Assembly (NCBI GenBank): GCA_027494115.1
Contig: JAOSJL010000001.1
Span: 2,493,501-2,557,500, forward strand
Source: Acidimicrobiia bacterium
GTDB taxonomy: Bacteria; Actinomycetota; Acidimicrobiia; IMCC26256; JAOSJL01
Direction of reading: 5' to 3'
Length of the DNA stretch: 64,000 nt
Part shown: positions 38,363 to 47,658 of the stretch, in pieces
How positions within the stretch are numbered: the first letter of the stretch is position 1
How the letters are laid out: each line of letters begins with the position of its first letter
Translations under genes and position numbers: made by a program
Notes under the pieces: model-generated
What the model was told of the DNA's origin: nothing
Databases searched by the model: none
Seen by the model: the letters and a program-made list of their open reading frames with translations, nothing else

Positions 38363-39274
38363 CTAGAGAGCGTCGAGCAGTCGGATCACCGCGGGTCCGA
38401 GGATGACCACGAACACGGCCGGGAAGATGCAGAAGACGAGGGGGAAGAGCATCTTCACCGGAGCCTTCTGAGCCTCCTCCTGGGCGCGGAACCGCCGCAT
38501 CACGCGCATGTCGGCCGCCTGCGAACGCAGAACACGTGCCACCGAGACGCCGAATGTGTCGGCCTGGAGCATCGCCAGGATGAACGTGTGGAGTTCGGGA
38601 ACGTGAGTCCGTTCGTCCATGGCACGAAGAGCGTCCGATCGGGAGGATCCGATGCGTGTCTCTCTCAGCACCCGTCGGAACTCGTCCGAGAGGTCTCCGG
38701 GGATCGCCTTCGTCGTGCGGTCGAGGGCCTGGTCGAAGCCGAGACCGGCCTCGACGCTGATCACCATGAGGTCGAGCAGGTCGGGAAGCCGAATGGCGAG
38801 CTGGTGCTTTCGCTCCTCGACCATCCGGTTCAGGATGGCGTCCGTCGCCATGAAGGACCCGAACCACAACAACCCGACCGCGATCAGACCAAGAAGTCCG
38901 CTGAGCCCGAGCAGCAGGAGCAACAGCGGTGCCCACACGACCACGGACGCCGCGCCGAGGACCTTGTAGATCAGCACTCGGTCGGTGGTCAGCGACGGCG
39001 GATTGCCGGCGTAGAGGAGCTTCTCCTCGATCTGTTCCACGTAGCCCTCGGGCGTGAAGCGGGCACCGAGGCGCGAGATGATCTCCCCGAGGGGACGCGC
39101 CACGCGGTCGGTGAAACCTTCGAGCATCTCGCGGTCGCGCGAGTCCTGGATCTGGTAGCCCTCGAGCTGTTTCAGTGACTCGCGGGCTTCGGCCCGTTCG
39201 GCGACCACCGATCCGACGTAGAGAACGATGAGCAGGATGGCGGCACCGAGCAGGCCGATGGCGAGGAGGAGCAT
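38363..39274 (-). CDS. tadC: Tad pilus inner-membrane platform protein TadC
   Basis: A 303-residue T2SSF-domain membrane protein, forming with TadB the platform that moves pilin subunits into the fibre. It has an N-terminal membrane helix (LLLAIGLLGAAILLIVLYVG), a central pair of helices and the T2SSF signature LPDLLDLMVISVEAGLGFDQ, then FILAMLQADTFGVSVARVLR, and a C-terminal helix VFCIFPAVFVVILGPAVIRL. Its ATG lies one base after the tadB stop, so expression is coupled. Full length for the family. Confidence 0.92.
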   Translation of the reverse strand: MLLLAIGLLGAAILLIVLYVGSVVAERAEARESLKQLEGYQIQDSRDREMLEGFTDRVARPLGEIISRLGARFTPEGYVEQIEEKLLYAGNPPSLTTDRVLIYKVLGAASVVVWAPLLLLLLGLSGLLGLIAVGLLWFGSFMATDAILNRMVEERKHQLAIRLPDLLDLMVISVEAGLGFDQALDRTTKAIPGDLSDEFRRVLRETRIGSSRSDALRAMDERTHVPELHTFILAMLQADTFGVSVARVLRSQAADMRVMRRFRAQEEAQKAPVKMLFPLVFCIFPAVFVVILGPAVIRLLDAL

Positions 39275-39275
39275 C

Positions 39276-40244
39276 TCAGACCTCGATCGTGACGATCTTG
39301 CGCAGCCAGACGAACCCGAAGACCGCGGCGATACTCGCCGCGATCATGGCGGCGATACCCGCGGGTTCCTCGAACAACGCGTCGAGGTAGCCGGGCGAGA
39401 TCACGACGAGTATGCCGGCGAAGGCGAACGGGAAGATCCCGAGCACGATGCCCGACATCCGACCCTCGGCCGTGAGGGTGCGGATCTCCGCGCGCAGGCG
39501 CTCACGCTGGCTCATCGTCTCGGCCACCGTGTCGAGAAGTTCGGCGAGGTTTCCGCCGGCCTCCCGTTGGATCCGAACGGCGAGCACCGTCCACCGGAGG
39601 TCGTCGCTCTCCATTCTCTCGGCGGAGTCCTCGAGCGCGTCCTCCAGGGTGCGGCCGAGTTGCACCTCGTTGAAGACGCGGCGAAGTTCCTCGCCCATCG
39701 GACCCGTTGCGTCGCCGGCGACCGCCTCGAGACCCTGTTGGAACGAGAAACCGGCACGCAGGGAGCCCGCCAGCAGCCCGAGCGTGTCGGGAAGTTCCGC
39801 CTCGAAGCGCTGGAGACGTTGCCGGCGGCGCGACTTGAGGACCGCGACGGGAACGACGGCGCCGACGATCATCGCGATGACGCCGACGATCCATTCGCTG
39901 CTGATGACGAAAGCCAGAAGAGCGAAGACGAGAACGGCCGTGACGTAGAAGAAGATCGCCTCCGCTGCGCGCAACGGGAGATCGGCCTGTTCCAACTCGT
40001 TCTCGACGCGATCGAGCAGGCCGGTCCGTTCGGCCATGCGGCCGGTAGCGTCGACGGCGGACTTCACCACGCCGGTCTCCGCCAGCTGGTATTCCTCGGT
40101 GTCGGGCGAGCGGCCCTCGAGGGCTGCCGACTGGTACTGGGCCAGTTGATCTTCCGCCAAGGACTCGCGCGTGAAGACGAGGACGAGACCGATCGCGAGC
40201 GACACGACGGCGACACCCAGCACAACGGCGATGACGATTTGCAT
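39276..40244 (-). CDS. tadB: Tad pilus inner-membrane platform protein TadB
   Basis: A 322-residue T2SSF-domain protein. After an N-terminal helix (MQIVIAVVLGVAVVSLAIGL), paired central helices (FFYVTAVLVFALLAFVI and WIVGVIAMIVGAVVPVAVL) precede ELPDTLGLLAGSLRAGFSFQ and AETMSQRERLRAEIRTLTAE, both characteristic of TadB. C-terminal helices follow. The track start at 40427 lies inside cpaF in another frame; I use the ATG at 40244. It follows cpaF by 31 bases and precedes tadC in the usual Tad order. Confidence 0.93.
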   Translation of the reverse strand: MQIVIAVVLGVAVVSLAIGLVLVFTRESLAEDQLAQYQSAALEGRSPDTEEYQLAETGVVKSAVDATGRMAERTGLLDRVENELEQADLPLRAAEAIFFYVTAVLVFALLAFVISSEWIVGVIAMIVGAVVPVAVLKSRRRQRLQRFEAELPDTLGLLAGSLRAGFSFQQGLEAVAGDATGPMGEELRRVFNEVQLGRTLEDALEDSAERMESDDLRWTVLAVRIQREAGGNLAELLDTVAETMSQRERLRAEIRTLTAEGRMSGIVLGIFPFAFAGILVVISPGYLDALFEEPAGIAAMIAASIAAVFGFVWLRKIVTIEV

Positions 40245-40275
40245 GGCCGGTCCTAAGCTCCCATCGGAGAACCGC

Positions 40276-41629
40276 TCACCGGATCCCGACGACGCGTCGG
40301 CTGAAGGGCTGTTGCGAGAACAGCTCCGGTGAGAGCTCGATGCCCTGGTCGGCCAGCCGCTCACTGAAGTTGGGCCGGATGCCGTTGGTCTTGAGGGTTC
40401 CCGCGAAACGCCCGTTCTCGTCGACACCCTGTGAGTAGTCGTAGAGGTAGATGTCCTGGAGCACGACGACGTCGCCCTCCATCTGGAGCACTTCCGAGAT
40501 GTGGGTGACTCGGCGGGTGCCGTCGCGCAGTCGGGACAGGTGGACGATCAGGTCGAGCGCGGAGGCCATCTGCTCGCGCACCGCTTTCATGGGAAGTTCC
40601 ATCCCTGCCATCAGTGACATGGTCTCGATCCGGGACAGCGTGTCGCGGGGCGAGTTCGAGTGGACGGTCGTCAGGGATCCGTCGTGACCCGTGTTCATCG
40701 CCTGGAGCATGTCGAGCGCCTCGCCGCCACGGGCCTCACCGACGACGATGCGATCGGGACGCATCCGCAGTGCGTTGCGCACGAGGTCGCGGATCGTGAC
40801 CTCTCCCCTGCCTTCGATGTTGGGGGGACGCGATTCCAGTGAACAGACGTGTTCCTGGTGGAGTTGGAGCTCCTTGGCGTCCTCGAGTGTGACGATCCGC
40901 TCCTCTTCGGGAATGAACGACGAGAGCACGTTGAGCAACGTGGTCTTTCCGGTGCCGGTTCCTCCGCTCACGATGACGTTGAGCCGGCCGCGCACGCACA
41001 GCTCGAGGAATTGGGCGGCCTGGGCCGAGAGGGTGCCGAACTTGATGAGGTCGTCGACCTGGTACGGGTCGGCTGCGAAGCGCCGGATCGTGAGGAACGG
41101 CCCTCCGATGGCGAGAGGCGACAGAACGACGTTCACGCGGGAGCCGTCGGGCAGGCGGGCGTCGACCATCGGTGTGGACTCGTCGACGCGGCGGCCGACC
41201 TGGGAGACGATCTTGTCGATGATCCGACGGAGGTGCGGCTCATCGATGAAACGGGCGTCGGTCCGCTTGATCTTCCCCCTCGGCCTCGACGTACACCTCG
41301 TCGTGGCCGTTGACCATGACCTCCGTGAGCGTCGGATCCCGAAGCAACGGCTCGAGCGGCCCGTAGCCCAGCACGTCGTCGGTGATGTCCGCGATGAACT
41401 GGGTCTTCTCGTCGGCCGACAGCGCGGCCTTCTCGAGCGTCAGGGCCGCGTGGACCTGCTCGTGGACCTTACGCTTCAGTTCGAGATCGGAGAGACGATC
41501 GTCGTTGAGAGCCGGCCCCAGTTCCTGGATCACGAACTGGTGGACCTTGAGGCGCATCTCCTCGATCTCCGAGGCGCGGTGCGTCACCGGGGTCTTCTGG
41601 AACTCCTGCCAACGGTTGTACTCAGCCAT
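40276..41629 (-). CDS. cpaF: Tad pilus assembly ATPase CpaF/TadA (frame broken near 41277)
   Basis: A ~450-residue hexameric secretion ATPase of the VirB11/GspE class powering Tad pilus assembly. The N-terminal part contains [20 protein letters not shown] and [12 protein letters not shown]. One extra G in the GGGGG run near 41277 breaks the frame; removing it gives [19 protein letters not shown]. The ATPase core has [20 protein letters not shown] (Walker A), [12 protein letters not shown] and [20 protein letters not shown] (Walker B), then [20 protein letters not shown] (His box). The start is the ATG at 41629 with GGAG upstream. Confidence 0.94.
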
Positions 41630-41682
41630 GATCTGCTCCATCGTGAATCCGCTCGGTCACCGGCGGGTCAGTCGCGGGCTGC

Positions 41683-42969
41683 TCAGTCACGATCCTTGCG
41701 CCTCATGCGACGACGCTTCTTCTTGTCGTTCTTCGGGTCGCCCTCACCCTCGCCGTTCGCGGCACCCTCGGGGCCGAGGACAGCCCGGGGTTCGGCTCCC
41801 TCGGCGTAGTAGTCGCCGATCTGGACGAGCGCCTGGGCCGCGCCCGACTTCGGACTGTCGAAGATCACCGGGATACCGCGGTTGACGGCCTGAGGTACCG
41901 CGATGTCGGACGGGACCGGGAACTTGACCTCGAGATCGAGGGCACGCTCGATCTCTTTGACGTCGAGTCGGACCTTGGCGTTGGCGCGGTTGAGCACGAG
42001 CTTGAGCTTCGGGCCCGCCAGCGACAGGAGATCGAGAGTCTGCATCCCGACCTTCAGGTTCTTGATGCTCGGGATGTCCATGCTGGCCACCAACAGGACC
42101 TCGTCGGCAGCCTCGATCGTGGCGAGTACGACATCGTCGAACTGTGGCGGGAGGTCGACGACGACGTAGTCGGACATCTGCTGGAGCAGTGTGAGGATTT
42201 GGATCATCTCAGCGGGGCGGATCTGGTCGGCCGCCGACGGCTCGATCGGAGCGGCCAGCACACGCAGCCCCGACGGCTCGTGGACGACCGAGAGGCTCTC
42301 CATCAGCCCTTCGTCGGCGGTGGTCACCGACGCTGCCGCGTCGATCACGGAGTGTTTCGGGGGGACGCGCAGCATGACCGCCACGTCACCGAACTGGAGA
42401 TCGGCGTCGACGCAGAACACGTTGCCCGACGTCCGCCGTGCGAGGTCGGCGGCGAGGTTCACCGCGATCACGCTCTTGCCCACGCCGCCCTTGGTCGAGA
42501 AGGAGGCGATCAGCTTCCCGTGGGGCCGTGCCGCGTCCCCGGCAGGTGCACGCGCCGCTTCGGCCACCAGTACATCGCCGACTCGGGCGACCGCTTCGGC
42601 CAACTGGGCGTCGTCGGCAAGCGCCACGACGTCACGGACGCCGGAACGCAACGCCGACTGGAGCACGTCAGTGGTCAACTCGTCGACCGCGAGGACCACG
42701 CCTGTGTTCGGACGCGTGCGCGCCAGCCACTGTACGTGGTGCAGTGCTCCGGCATCGTCGAGCCCCGGTCCGAAGACGACCACGGTCGGTCGGTGGTCGG
42801 AGAGGGCCTCGGCCATGGCCTCGACCGCGTCGAACGTCGCGGACGGCGAAGCTCCCGAGAGCTGCACCGACAGACGCATCCGCGCCCCCGGATCAGGGTC
42901 GACGATCGCGACGTCGTAACGAGCGGGTCCGGGCTGCGTGTTCAGTGCGGTGTTCCCTTGGTTCTCCAC
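41683..42969 (-). CDS. cpaE: Tad pilus localisation ATPase CpaE/TadZ
   Basis: A 428-residue protein with an N-terminal receiver-like domain (YDVAIVDPDPGARMRLSVQL, without a clear phospho-Asp cluster) and a C-terminal MinD/ParA-type ATPase: LIASFSTKGGVGKSVIAVNL (deviant Walker A), VFCVDADLQFGDVAVMLRVP and DYVVVDLPPQFDDVVLATIE. These features define the TadZ/CpaE group, which positions the pilus machine. The very basic tail KKKRRRMRRKDRD could bind membranes or nucleic acid. The GTG at 42969 is the start. The gene lies between cpaB and cpaF, the standard Tad order. Confidence 0.93.
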   Translation of the reverse strand: MENQGNTALNTQPGPARYDVAIVDPDPGARMRLSVQLSGASPSATFDAVEAMAEALSDHRPTVVVFGPGLDDAGALHHVQWLARTRPNTGVVLAVDELTTDVLQSALRSGVRDVVALADDAQLAEAVARVGDVLVAEAARAPAGDAARPHGKLIASFSTKGGVGKSVIAVNLAADLARRTSGNVFCVDADLQFGDVAVMLRVPPKHSVIDAAASVTTADEGLMESLSVVHEPSGLRVLAAPIEPSAADQIRPAEMIQILTLLQQMSDYVVVDLPPQFDDVVLATIEAADEVLLVASMDIPSIKNLKVGMQTLDLLSLAGPKLKLVLNRANAKVRLDVKEIERALDLEVKFPVPSDIAVPQAVNRGIPVIFDSPKSGAAQALVQIGDYYAEGAEPRAVLGPEGAANGEGEGDPKNDKKKRRRMRRKDRD

Positions 42970-43026
42970 GTTGACCTCATCGTCGCGTGGTCGGGTGGTC
43001 TGTAGCTCTCGTCGGCTCTTCGCCGG

Positions 43027-43794
43027 TCACCCGGCGAACAGATTCTCGTTGGTGATTTCCGGCGGCGCGGGCGCGACCTCGAAGTCGGTGGGGGCGAGGC
43101 TGAGGTAGATCTGCCCCCCGCCCAGGCTCGCCTGAGCGAGCTTCAGCGCCTGGGTGGCCGTGCCTTCGAGCGTGAAGACACCCGTGTTGGGGGCCGGGGC
43201 CGGCTCCGCATTGGGGTCACCGGTCAGCTCCTCCGGGAGACCTGTTGAACTGCCCAGTGCCAACACGTTCATGTTCTGGAGCATGAATTGGGTCCCGCCC
43301 TCCAGGAAGACCATGACGTTGACCCGGTCGCCGATCGCCACCAGGCCCGCGACGCCACGCTCGGCGCTCGCTGAAATACTGACGGCTTGGAGCTCGACAC
43401 CCGCCTCGTCGGAGTCGGCCCGCAAGCGGTCCGACAGTGCCCCGCCGCCCGGCGTCACATCTTCGGGAGGTACGAAGTTCGTGGAGGTGATGATCTGACC
43501 TTCGTCGATGTCGACGACCGCGATCGTCTCGGGCGCCAACGAGGTGAGGTCGGTGAGAGCATCAGGGGGAGCTTCCTCGGCAAGAGCCTGACCCTCGCGC
43601 ACCAGTCCGGTGTCGAGGGCCTCCTCAGCCGTCGTGCCTTCCGGGATCGGCTGATCCGCGATCACGACGTCGACGGTGTCGACTTTTTCGGCTGCCCGTT
43701 CATCGGCGCGGTTCAGGTACAAGAACGCGAGCACCGCTGCAACCACACCCAGCGCAATGCCCACCAGCAGCAACACTGTCCGCCTGTTTCCCAC
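43027..43794 (-). CDS. cpaB: Tad pilus protein CpaB/RcpC (SAF domain)
   Basis: A 255-residue secreted or membrane-anchored protein. An N-terminal helix (TVLLLVGIALGVVAAVLAFL) is followed by a SAF/CpaB domain: VDVVIADQPIPEGTTAEEAL, TIAVVDIDEGQIITSTNFVP, then AVSISASAERGVAGLVAIGD and RVNVMVFLEG. This matches RcpC/CpaB, which in Gram-negatives works with the secretin. No secretin gene (cpaC/rcpA) is present in this locus, as expected for a monoderm Tad system. It starts with GTG at 43794 behind CTGGAGTG and heads the minus-strand cpaB-cpaE-cpaF-tadB-tadC operon. Confidence 0.88.
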   Translation of the reverse strand: MGNRRTVLLLVGIALGVVAAVLAFLYLNRADERAAEKVDTVDVVIADQPIPEGTTAEEALDTGLVREGQALAEEAPPDALTDLTSLAPETIAVVDIDEGQIITSTNFVPPEDVTPGGGALSDRLRADSDEAGVELQAVSISASAERGVAGLVAIGDRVNVMVFLEGGTQFMLQNMNVLALGSSTGLPEELTGDPNAEPAPAPNTGVFTLEGTATQALKLAQASLGGGQIYLSLAPTDFEVAPAPPEITNENLFAG

Positions 43795-44215
43795 TCTTCA
43801 CTCCAGTCTCATGCGCTGGGCGCGTCGGTCCGGTACCTCCCATGTATCGGTGTGCCGATGGGGAGCGTGAGGATTGTGCACGATTATCTCGGAGGCACAT
43901 CCCGTCCGGGGCCGCCTAGTTTGCCCTGTCTGTCCGCTCGAGGGCAAGGGTTGCGCCGAAACGGCTCCGAGGAACGGGTTTCGCCGGCGGAATCGTGGCC
44001 GGCGAAATCGCACAGGAACCCTTCGACGCCGGGCCCGGCTGCCGATCGGGAGTCCGTGGGACCATCGGCGGGTGCGTCATGTGCGGCCCAAGGGGCACCT
44101 AGACGGAATGTCACGCTGCGTGTATCCTGCGCGGCACGTCCCGAACAGGATGATTTGCCGCCTATCGTGGTGAGCGGGCCGCCGCGAGCCAGATTCGAGC
44201 GGTGGGGAGACTTGG
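43795..44215. other. 421-bp divergent intergenic region at the centre of the Tad locus
   Basis: No convincing coding sequence is seen on either strand; track ORFs here lack protein-like features. It must hold the promoters of the minus-strand cpaB operon and the plus-strand tadE-tadG genes. It contains an imperfect hairpin at 43837-43865 (CTCCC...ATCGG-TGTG-CCGAT...GGGAG; five outer and five inner pairs). I do not recognise a cyclic-di-GMP or other known riboswitch in it. Confidence 0.55.
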
Positions 44216-44860
44216 GTGCGACACAGGCTGCGTGACCGTTTCAGGCGCGACCACGCCACGACGGGTGGGCGGCGCTCCCAGCGCGGCCGCGAGCGAGGCG
44301 CCGTCGTCGTCGAGGCTGCGATCATCCTGCCGTTGGTGGTCCTGGTGGTCTTCGGCCTCGTGGAATTCGGCCTCGTCTTCAAGGACGAGCTCACGGTCTC
44401 CCACGCCACGGGCGCCACGGCACGCGCCGGCGCGGCGGTCCCCAAGCAGCCCGACTACCGCGACCAGATGATCGATGAGCTCGAAGACCGACTCACCGGC
44501 GTCAGCGTCTCCGCGAACGACAGGCTCGTCATCTACAAGGCGGATCCGAATTCGGATTCAGGACTCCCTGTGGGGGCGACCGACCAGAGCGAGATCTGGA
44601 GCGCGTGCGGCGGAGTTGCCGACGACTGCACGCGCTACGAGTACGACGGAAGCGCCTGGGTGCAGAACGGTCCGGCGGAATGGACCGCTGACGAGCAGAG
44701 CGCGTGTCGCGACGCAACGCTCGACCAGATGGGCGTCTACCTCGACGTCACTCACGACTACATCACGGGGTTCCTGGGCACGGGTTCACGCCGGGTCACC
44801 GACCGATCCGTCTATTCGCTCGAGCCTCTCCTTCCCGGCACCTGCGAGCCGACACCGTGA
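44216..44860 (+). CDS. TadE-like pseudopilin
   Basis: A 214-residue minor pilin. A basic cytoplasmic leader (RHRLRDRFRRDHATTGGRRS) is followed by RGAVVVEAAIILPLVVLVVF and GLVEFGLVFKD, the TadE motif in which a Gly/Ala-Val-Val-Glu box starts a hydrophobic segment. The extracytoplasmic part has four cysteines and a repeating Asp/Tyr-rich section with no domain I recognise. GTG start at 44216. It is directly followed, after 19 bases and a GAAGGAGGGG ribosome site, by the TadG-like gene. Confidence 0.88.
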   Translation: MRHRLRDRFRRDHATTGGRRSQRGRERGAVVVEAAIILPLVVLVVFGLVEFGLVFKDELTVSHATGATARAGAAVPKQPDYRDQMIDELEDRLTGVSVSANDRLVIYKADPNSDSGLPVGATDQSEIWSACGGVADDCTRYEYDGSAWVQNGPAEWTADEQSACRDATLDQMGVYLDVTHDYITGFLGTGSRRVTDRSVYSLEPLLPGTCEPTP

Positions 44861-44879
44861 CTGATCGAAGGAGGGGACA

Positions 44880-47633
44880 GTGACGAGACGCACCGCGAGA
44901 CGTCGGACGAAACGCCCAGACGGTCGCCAGCGCGGCTACATCCTCGTGTGGTTCGCCGCCATGATGGTCGTTCTCCTGGCCTTCGCGGGCTTCGCGGTCG
45001 ACCTGGGCTACTGGTATCTCGAGGGGCGCAACGCGCAGCGCACGGCTGACGCGGCAGCACTCTCGGGCGTGGTCTATCGCGAGGGCGACATCTCCAACAA
45101 CGACGCCGCCCGCGACGCCGCCCTCGCCACCGCCACCGAGAACGGCTACACGAAGACCGACGACGACACCGACGTCACCGTCTACTTCGACGACGCCAAC
45201 GGCAGCGTCCTCCCGCTCAGCCAACTCCGCGTCGAGGTCGAACGTAAGGCCCCCTCGTTCTTCACGCGCCTCCTCGGATTCAACGGTGTCGACATGAGCC
45301 GCGATGCCACCGCCGAATACGCGCCATCGCCGCCGCTCGGAAGTCCCAGCAACCTGCTCGGAAACGAACCCGTCATAGGCGGTGACTCGTCGTGGGTGGA
45401 CCCAGCCGTCGACCTCGGACAGAGCTTCTGGCTCGACATCCACGGGCCACGGTCGAGCACCGTGGAGGGCGACCAGTACCAGACCGATCGGTGCAACAAC
45501 CTCAGCATCCCGCAGGGAGAACAGCAGACCGATCCTCCCCCGTTCACACTCCCGAACCCCGCTTTCACGTGGATAGGACCGTTCACTCCCGAGGCCTGTG
45601 ATCCCGCGACGGGGACCAACGAGTACTACGAGGACGGAGGCGGCAAAGACGGCTACAACTACATCGTCGAGGTGAGCGATGTCGACCCCGCGAACCCCGG
45701 CTCCATCGACCTCGAGCTCTTCGACCCCGCCTTCCTCGACCAGGGGGCCGACTGCCTCCGCTACACGATCGACGGCAGCGGTTCACTCGGCCTCGGCGAG
45801 GCCAATCCCAAGGTCATCTTTCCACTCGACGTTGTCCTAGAGCTCGGGCTTCTAAACACTCCCAAACCCCTGAGGTTCTCTTTGGCCACGTGGAACAAGC
45901 GTGCACTGTCGAAGGTGAGCGGCCCGATCGCCGGAGTCGCGCAGGCGATTCTGGACGACGGGATGCTCAATCCCGCTACTCCACCCGTCGATCCCAACAT
46001 CCAGTTTCCTCCCTTCTTCGGAATCTATCCTGCCCCCATTTACAACGTCCTCAGGTGGAACCTCTACGCCACGCTCACCAACTACGGCGTCACCGAGTCC
46101 ATGATGCAGGACGTCGTCGAGCGCTTCGCACCCGGGCCGTTCGAGCCGGGCTGCACAGGAGATGACGCCACCGGTGCGAACCTGGTCCTCTCGCCCGGCC
46201 TCGCCTTCCTCGGCTGCCTGTTCGGAGGGTGTGGCGGCGGCGGATGGATCGGCGGAACAGCGGCCACGGAACCGGCCGAGATCGCACCCATCCAGCCCGC
46301 CGATCCGGGCAACTCTCCGCCGATCGGCACACCCGAGTCACCGTCGGGTGACACGAGACCATCTGACCCGGCGATCCCGTTCGCGGGCGACACGGTGTTC
46401 GCAGCATCCGCTGTGAATTCCGCCGCTGTGCCCCTGCGTCCCGCCCGGACCGACTTCACGCAGTTCGACGGCCTTCCCGAGACTCGGTTCCTGGTCACCG
46501 AGGCGAACGGGACGCTCAGAGACCACACCGACAACAGAGATGTCTCCGTGTGCCCCGGTGAGAATGACGACGCTGCGACCTACGGTTGGTACTCACCGTT
46601 CGTCCCCACGGCCGCCGCCCTTGCCACATCCTGGGACCAAGGTGGCAGCGGCTACTTCTGGAACTACGTGTTCAACGGCCTGTACAGCAAAGTCGTACCG
46701 CCCCTCTTCGACATCTCGTTCGGCGAGGTCACCTACGGTCAGGACATCACCGCTGCCGCCACCTTCTGGCCGGGCGGTGTCCACGAGCTCGGCCACAACT
46801 TCCGCGACACCGCACGTAAGTGGGTGAAGCCCTGTGGCTCGGCGATCCCGATCGATCCCAGCTGGATCACGAGCGACGGCAAGGTCCAACTCGTCATCAA
46901 CGCCGACACCGGAATTCGCGACGGCGGCACGACCACCCAGCTGTGCAACTCGGATACCACGACGTGCGGTCGCGGCGGCAACAGGTTCGCGATCCGAGCG
47001 CAGCACGACGGCTCCGGCGACGGCGTCAACGTCTACGCGGACGGCCGCCTTCAGATACTCGGTAACTTCCAGGGCTCCAACGGCGACTTCTGGCTCACAG
47101 AGCTTCCTGAAGACGACACGCGCGACCGGGTCCTTCGTCTCACGTTCCACGACCCCGGCGATATCTCGGTGTGTCAGGACGTCGTGCCACCAATCGGGAA
47201 GGTCGACCCGGACCCCGATCCAAATGACAACATTGCCGACGTGCTCTGCTCCCCTGCGGGCTACGCCCTCGGAGATGCCGACGTCCCGAACGATGTCGTG
47301 GGTACTCTGCGAATCCTCCAGCCGAACGGCGACATCTTCCCCGACTGCGAGATCGTGAAGGTGAGCGATCCCGACACGGTGCTGAACCCGGGCGACGACT
47401 GCGAGATCACCACGCTCGACTACAGCTTCAACGGCGATCTGCTCCAGATCCGCATCATGATCCCCAAGGACGGATTCCATTGCGACGGCGACCCCGAAGT
47501 GGATCCGACCGCGTGCTGGATAGTCGCCGAGTTCGACTACCCGGGATCAACCCCTGGGCAACTCGTACGACCCTCGGATGCGACAAGCTGGAGTGCGATC
47601 CTCGAGGGAGTGCCGGTCCGGCTGGTCGAGTAG
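44880..47633 (+). CDS. Very large TadG-like protein with secreted domain and HELGH motif
   Basis: A 917-residue protein, roughly double the usual TadG size. The N-terminus fits the TadG/TadE group: RQRGYILVWFAAMMVVLLAF then AGFAVDLGYWYLEGRNAQR and TADAAALSGVVY, the Flp-pseudopilin hydrophobic segment with a D-x-x-x-x-Y-x-x-x-R-x-x-Q-x-x-A-D pattern. The rest (residues ~100-917) should be extracytoplasmic. It is acidic, Pro/Gly- and Cys-rich, with a GGCGGGGW stretch near residue 450 and a zincin-like HELGH at residues 635-639 within VHELGHNFRDT. The third metzincin His and Met-turn are not seen, so peptidase activity is doubtful. GTG start at 44880. Probably a pilus tip or adhesion component. 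Confidence 0.82.
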   Translation: MTRRTARRRTKRPDGRQRGYILVWFAAMMVVLLAFAGFAVDLGYWYLEGRNAQRTADAAALSGVVYREGDISNNDAARDAALATATENGYTKTDDDTDVTVYFDDANGSVLPLSQLRVEVERKAPSFFTRLLGFNGVDMSRDATAEYAPSPPLGSPSNLLGNEPVIGGDSSWVDPAVDLGQSFWLDIHGPRSSTVEGDQYQTDRCNNLSIPQGEQQTDPPPFTLPNPAFTWIGPFTPEACDPATGTNEYYEDGGGKDGYNYIVEVSDVDPANPGSIDLELFDPAFLDQGADCLRYTIDGSGSLGLGEANPKVIFPLDVVLELGLLNTPKPLRFSLATWNKRALSKVSGPIAGVAQAILDDGMLNPATPPVDPNIQFPPFFGIYPAPIYNVLRWNLYATLTNYGVTESMMQDVVERFAPGPFEPGCTGDDATGANLVLSPGLAFLGCLFGGCGGGGWIGGTAATEPAEIAPIQPADPGNSPPIGTPESPSGDTRPSDPAIPFAGDTVFAASAVNSAAVPLRPARTDFTQFDGLPETRFLVTEANGTLRDHTDNRDVSVCPGENDDAATYGWYSPFVPTAAALATSWDQGGSGYFWNYVFNGLYSKVVPPLFDISFGEVTYGQDITAAATFWPGGVHELGHNFRDTARKWVKPCGSAIPIDPSWITSDGKVQLVINADTGIRDGGTTTQLCNSDTTTCGRGGNRFAIRAQHDGSGDGVNVYADGRLQILGNFQGSNGDFWLTELPEDDTRDRVLRLTFHDPGDISVCQDVVPPIGKVDPDPDPNDNIADVLCSPAGYALGDADVPNDVVGTLRILQPNGDIFPDCEIVKVSDPDTVLNPGDDCEITTLDYSFNGDLLQIRIMIPKDGFHCDGDPEVDPTACWIVAEFDYPGSTPGQLVRPSDATSWSAILEGVPVRLVE

Positions 47634-47658
47634 CCCGGGCCGGAGTTCCGAACGAGCG

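Noticed and set aside
37451-39178. 575-aa plus-strand ORF opposite tadC and the membrane protein
   Set aside because: Composition (His/Arg/Glu-rich, no motifs) and position opposite well-supported genes show it is a shadow ORF; the same reasoning removed many others in the track.
43795-43904. Cyclic-di-GMP riboswitch in front of the Tad operon
   Set aside because: The hairpin here lacks the conserved GEMM core sequences (no AGGGCAAACC-like and GNRA-loop arrangement), so I list only a hairpin.
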